From positions 1 to 22,314 of the forward strand of contig JAJFGK010000116.1 in NCBI GenBank assembly GCA_021776195.1: a stretch of 22,314 bases of DNA, in the 5' to 3' direction. A program made the position numbers and the translations under genes. Shown in pieces: positions 20,815-22,314 of this stretch; within the stretch, counting starts at the first letter, position 1; each line of letters starts with the position of its first letter. The notes beneath the pieces are model-generated. The model ran no database searches. It saw nothing but the letters and a program-made list of their open reading frames with translations, and was not told the DNA's origin. Origin of the DNA: Kiloniellaceae bacterium. GTDB lineage: Bacteria > Pseudomonadota > Alphaproteobacteria > Kiloniellales > Kiloniellaceae.

Positions 20815-21543
20815 TTACCGTAGTTCTTCGGCACTGGGCTCGAAGACCGTGAAGTCGACCAGCGTGCCCATCATCTGTAGGTAGGCGATCATCGCATCGA
20901 GCTCCGAAATCATCGCCGGGTTGCCGTCGAAGTCGCGCACCTGGGCCTTGGGGTAGCGCTCCATGAAGACGTCGAAATCGTCGCCATCCGGTTCGACCTG
21001 GGCCCGCAGGTCGGCCACCGCCTGCTCGACCATCTCGTCGCTGTAGGGCACGCCCACGGCGCGGTTGGCGCGCAGGTGATCGGCCAAGTCGTCCTGCCTC
21101 AGGGCGGTCTCGGCCAGGAAGGGATAGCCCGGCATGATCGACTCCGGCACCAGCCCGCGCGGGTTGGCCATGTGGTCCCGGTGCCATTCGTCGGAGAACT
21201 TGCCGCCGACCCGGGCCAGGTCCGGCCCGGTCCGCTTCGAGCCCCACTGGAAGGGGTGGTCGTAGATCGATTCGGCGGCCAGGGAATAGGGCCCGTAGCG
21301 TTCGACCTCGTCGCGCAGCGGGCGGATCATCTGGCTGTGGCAGTTGTAGCAGCCCTCGCGGACATAGATGTTGCGCCCGGCCAGCTCCAGCGGGCTGTAG
21401 GGCCGCACCCCCTCCACTTTTTCGATGGTGCTCTCGATGTAGAACAGCGGCGCGATCTCGATCAGGCCGCCGATCGAGACGGTGACCAGGATGCCGATCA
21501 GAAGGAGGATCGAGTTCTTTTCGAAACGTTCGTGCTTGATCAT
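20815..21543 (-). CDS. ccoO: Cbb3-type cytochrome c oxidase subunit II, monoheme cytochrome c CcoO
   Basis: A 242-residue membrane-anchored monoheme cytochrome c. The N-terminal anchor is [19 protein letters not shown]; heme c is attached at C65-x2-C68-H69 in [17 protein letters not shown], a near-invariant CcoO stretch. [20 protein letters not shown] and [10 protein letters not shown] (axial methionine) are likewise diagnostic. The ATG at 21543 follows GGGGAGGGG by a few bases. It lies 14 bp after ccoN and 10 bp before ccoQ. Confidence 0.97.
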   Translation of the reverse strand: MIKHERFEKNSILLLIGILVTVSIGGLIEIAPLFYIESTIEKVEGVRPYSPLELAGRNIYVREGCYNCHSQMIRPLRDEVERYGPYSLAAESIYDHPFQWGSKRTGPDLARVGGKFSDEWHRDHMANPRGLVPESIMPGYPFLAETALRQDDLADHLRANRAVGVPYSDEMVEQAVADLRAQVEPDGDDFDVFMERYPKAQVRDFDGNPAMISELDAMIAYLQMMGTLVDFTVFEPSAEELR

Positions 21544-21557
21544 GGTCCCCTCCCCGC

Positions 21558-22314
21558 TCAGGCCGAAGTCGTATGCAAGGGGACGGCAACGGAGGCCGCC
21601 GTCGGCCGGATCACGCCGTCGGCGGCGCCCTCCTCGGCCAAATCGCCGCGCGCCGTGCGCCACAGGTTGTAGGCCATGATGAAAGCCCCGGCGACGAAGA
21701 GCGCGCCGCCGAAAGCGCGGATGATATAGAAGGGCTTCATCGCCGCCACGGTCTCGACAAAGGAATACTCCAGGAAGCCCAGGGCGTCGTAATCGCGCCA
21801 CATCAGGCCCTGCAGGATGCCCGAGACCCACATGGCACAGATGTAAAAGAGGATGCCGATGGTGGCGATCCAGAAGTGCCAGTTGACCAGCTTCAGGGAA
21901 TAGAGCCGCGGCCGGTTCCACAGCCAGGGCACCAGGCAGTAGAGCGCGCCGAAGGAGACGAAGCCGACCCAGCCGAGAGCACCGGAATGGACGTGGCCGA
22001 TGGTCCAGTCGGTGTAGTGGGACAAGGCATTCACCGCCTTGATCGACATCAGCGGCCCCTCGAAGGTGCTCATGCCGTAAAAGGCGACCGAGACCACCAT
22101 CATGCGCAGCACCGGGTCCGTGCGCAGCTTGTCCCAGGCTCCCGATAGCGTCATCAGGCCGTTGATCATGCCGCCCCACGAGGGCATCCACAGCATGATC
22201 GAGAAGGTCATGCCCAGGGTCTGGGCCCAATCCGGCAGGGCCGTGTAGTGAAGGTGATGCGGTCCGGCCCAGATGTAGAGGAAGATCAGCGACCAGAAGT
22301 GGATAATCGACAGA
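21558..22314 (-). CDS. ccoN: Cbb3-type cytochrome c oxidase subunit I CcoN, C-terminal part (runs off the right edge)
   Basis: Catalytic heme-copper subunit of the high-affinity cbb3 terminal oxidase; only the last 251 codons are in the window. Visible landmarks are [20 protein letters not shown] (the CuB histidine pair), [48 protein letters not shown] (heme ligands) and several hydrophobic helices. The C-terminal tail ([20 protein letters not shown]) is probably disordered. The gene heads the ccoNOQPGHIS operon; its promoter lies outside the window, so oxygen control by FNR/FixK cannot be checked here. Confidence 0.96.
   Translation of the reverse strand, partial: LSIIHFWSLIFLYIWAGPHHLHYTALPDWAQTLGMTFSIMLWMPSWGGMINGLMTLSGAWDKLRTDPVLRMMVVSVAFYGMSTFEGPLMSIKAVNALSHYTDWTIGHVHSGALGWVGFVSFGALYCLVPWLWNRPRLYSLKLVNWHFWIATIGILFYICAMWVSGILQGLMWRDYDALGFLEYSFVETVAAMKPFYIIRAFGGALFVAGAFIMAYNLWRTARGDLAEEGAADGVIRPTAASVAVPLHTTSA

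Overview
The window is high-GC, densely coded DNA that looks alphaproteobacterial. The reasons are a tRNA-Tyr/tRNA-Gly/tuf cluster, a complete ccoNOQPGHIS-type operon, an FNR-type anaerobox, a Pseudomonas/Rhizobiales-style polyamine locus, and frequent GTG starts with 4-bp stop/start overlaps. The lineage below class cannot be read from the sequence alone.

Layout. (1) 1-690: the 5' end of tuf with tRNA-Gly(TCC) and tRNA-Tyr(GTA) on the minus strand, behind a strong sigma70-like promoter; this unit is divergent from an rlmB-type 23S rRNA 2'-O-methyltransferase on the plus strand. (2) 1780-10899, plus strand: a polyamine uptake and catabolism region. It holds a glutamine-synthetase-like gamma-glutamylpolyamine synthetase, a homocysteine S-methyltransferase family enzyme, a SpuC-like polyamine:pyruvate aminotransferase, a periplasmic binding protein, two permeases and an ATPase of the PotDBCA/SpuDGHF class. 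A bacteriohemerythrin sits in the middle, preceded by a perfect FNR box and a 4x15-bp tandem repeat that supplies its ribosome-binding site. (3) Two related ~160-bp palindromic repeat elements in opposite orientation bracket the permease/ATPase genes (7741-7901 and 10919-11082); a third, 90-bp nested palindrome lies at 7980-8069. (4) 11128-15097, minus strand: an MBL-fold hydrolase, a small lipoprotein of unknown function, and an 891-residue helical-repeat protein ending in an HExxH metallopeptidase-like domain. (5) 15262-22314, minus strand: ccoN (partial), ccoO, ccoQ, ccoP, ccoG, ccoH, ccoI and ccoS, which encode the cbb3 high-affinity cytochrome oxidase and its copper-loading and assembly factors.

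How it fits together. The transporter imports putrescine or spermidine; the aminotransferase and/or the glutamylpolyamine synthetase start its breakdown toward GABA and succinate. The hemerythrin (oxygen-binding di-iron protein under a predicted FNR site) and the cbb3 oxidase point to a microaerobic lifestyle. The least explained parts are the helical-repeat HExxH protein with its lipoprotein neighbour, the repeat-embedded ribosome-binding site of the hemerythrin, and the inverted repeat pair around the transporter genes.
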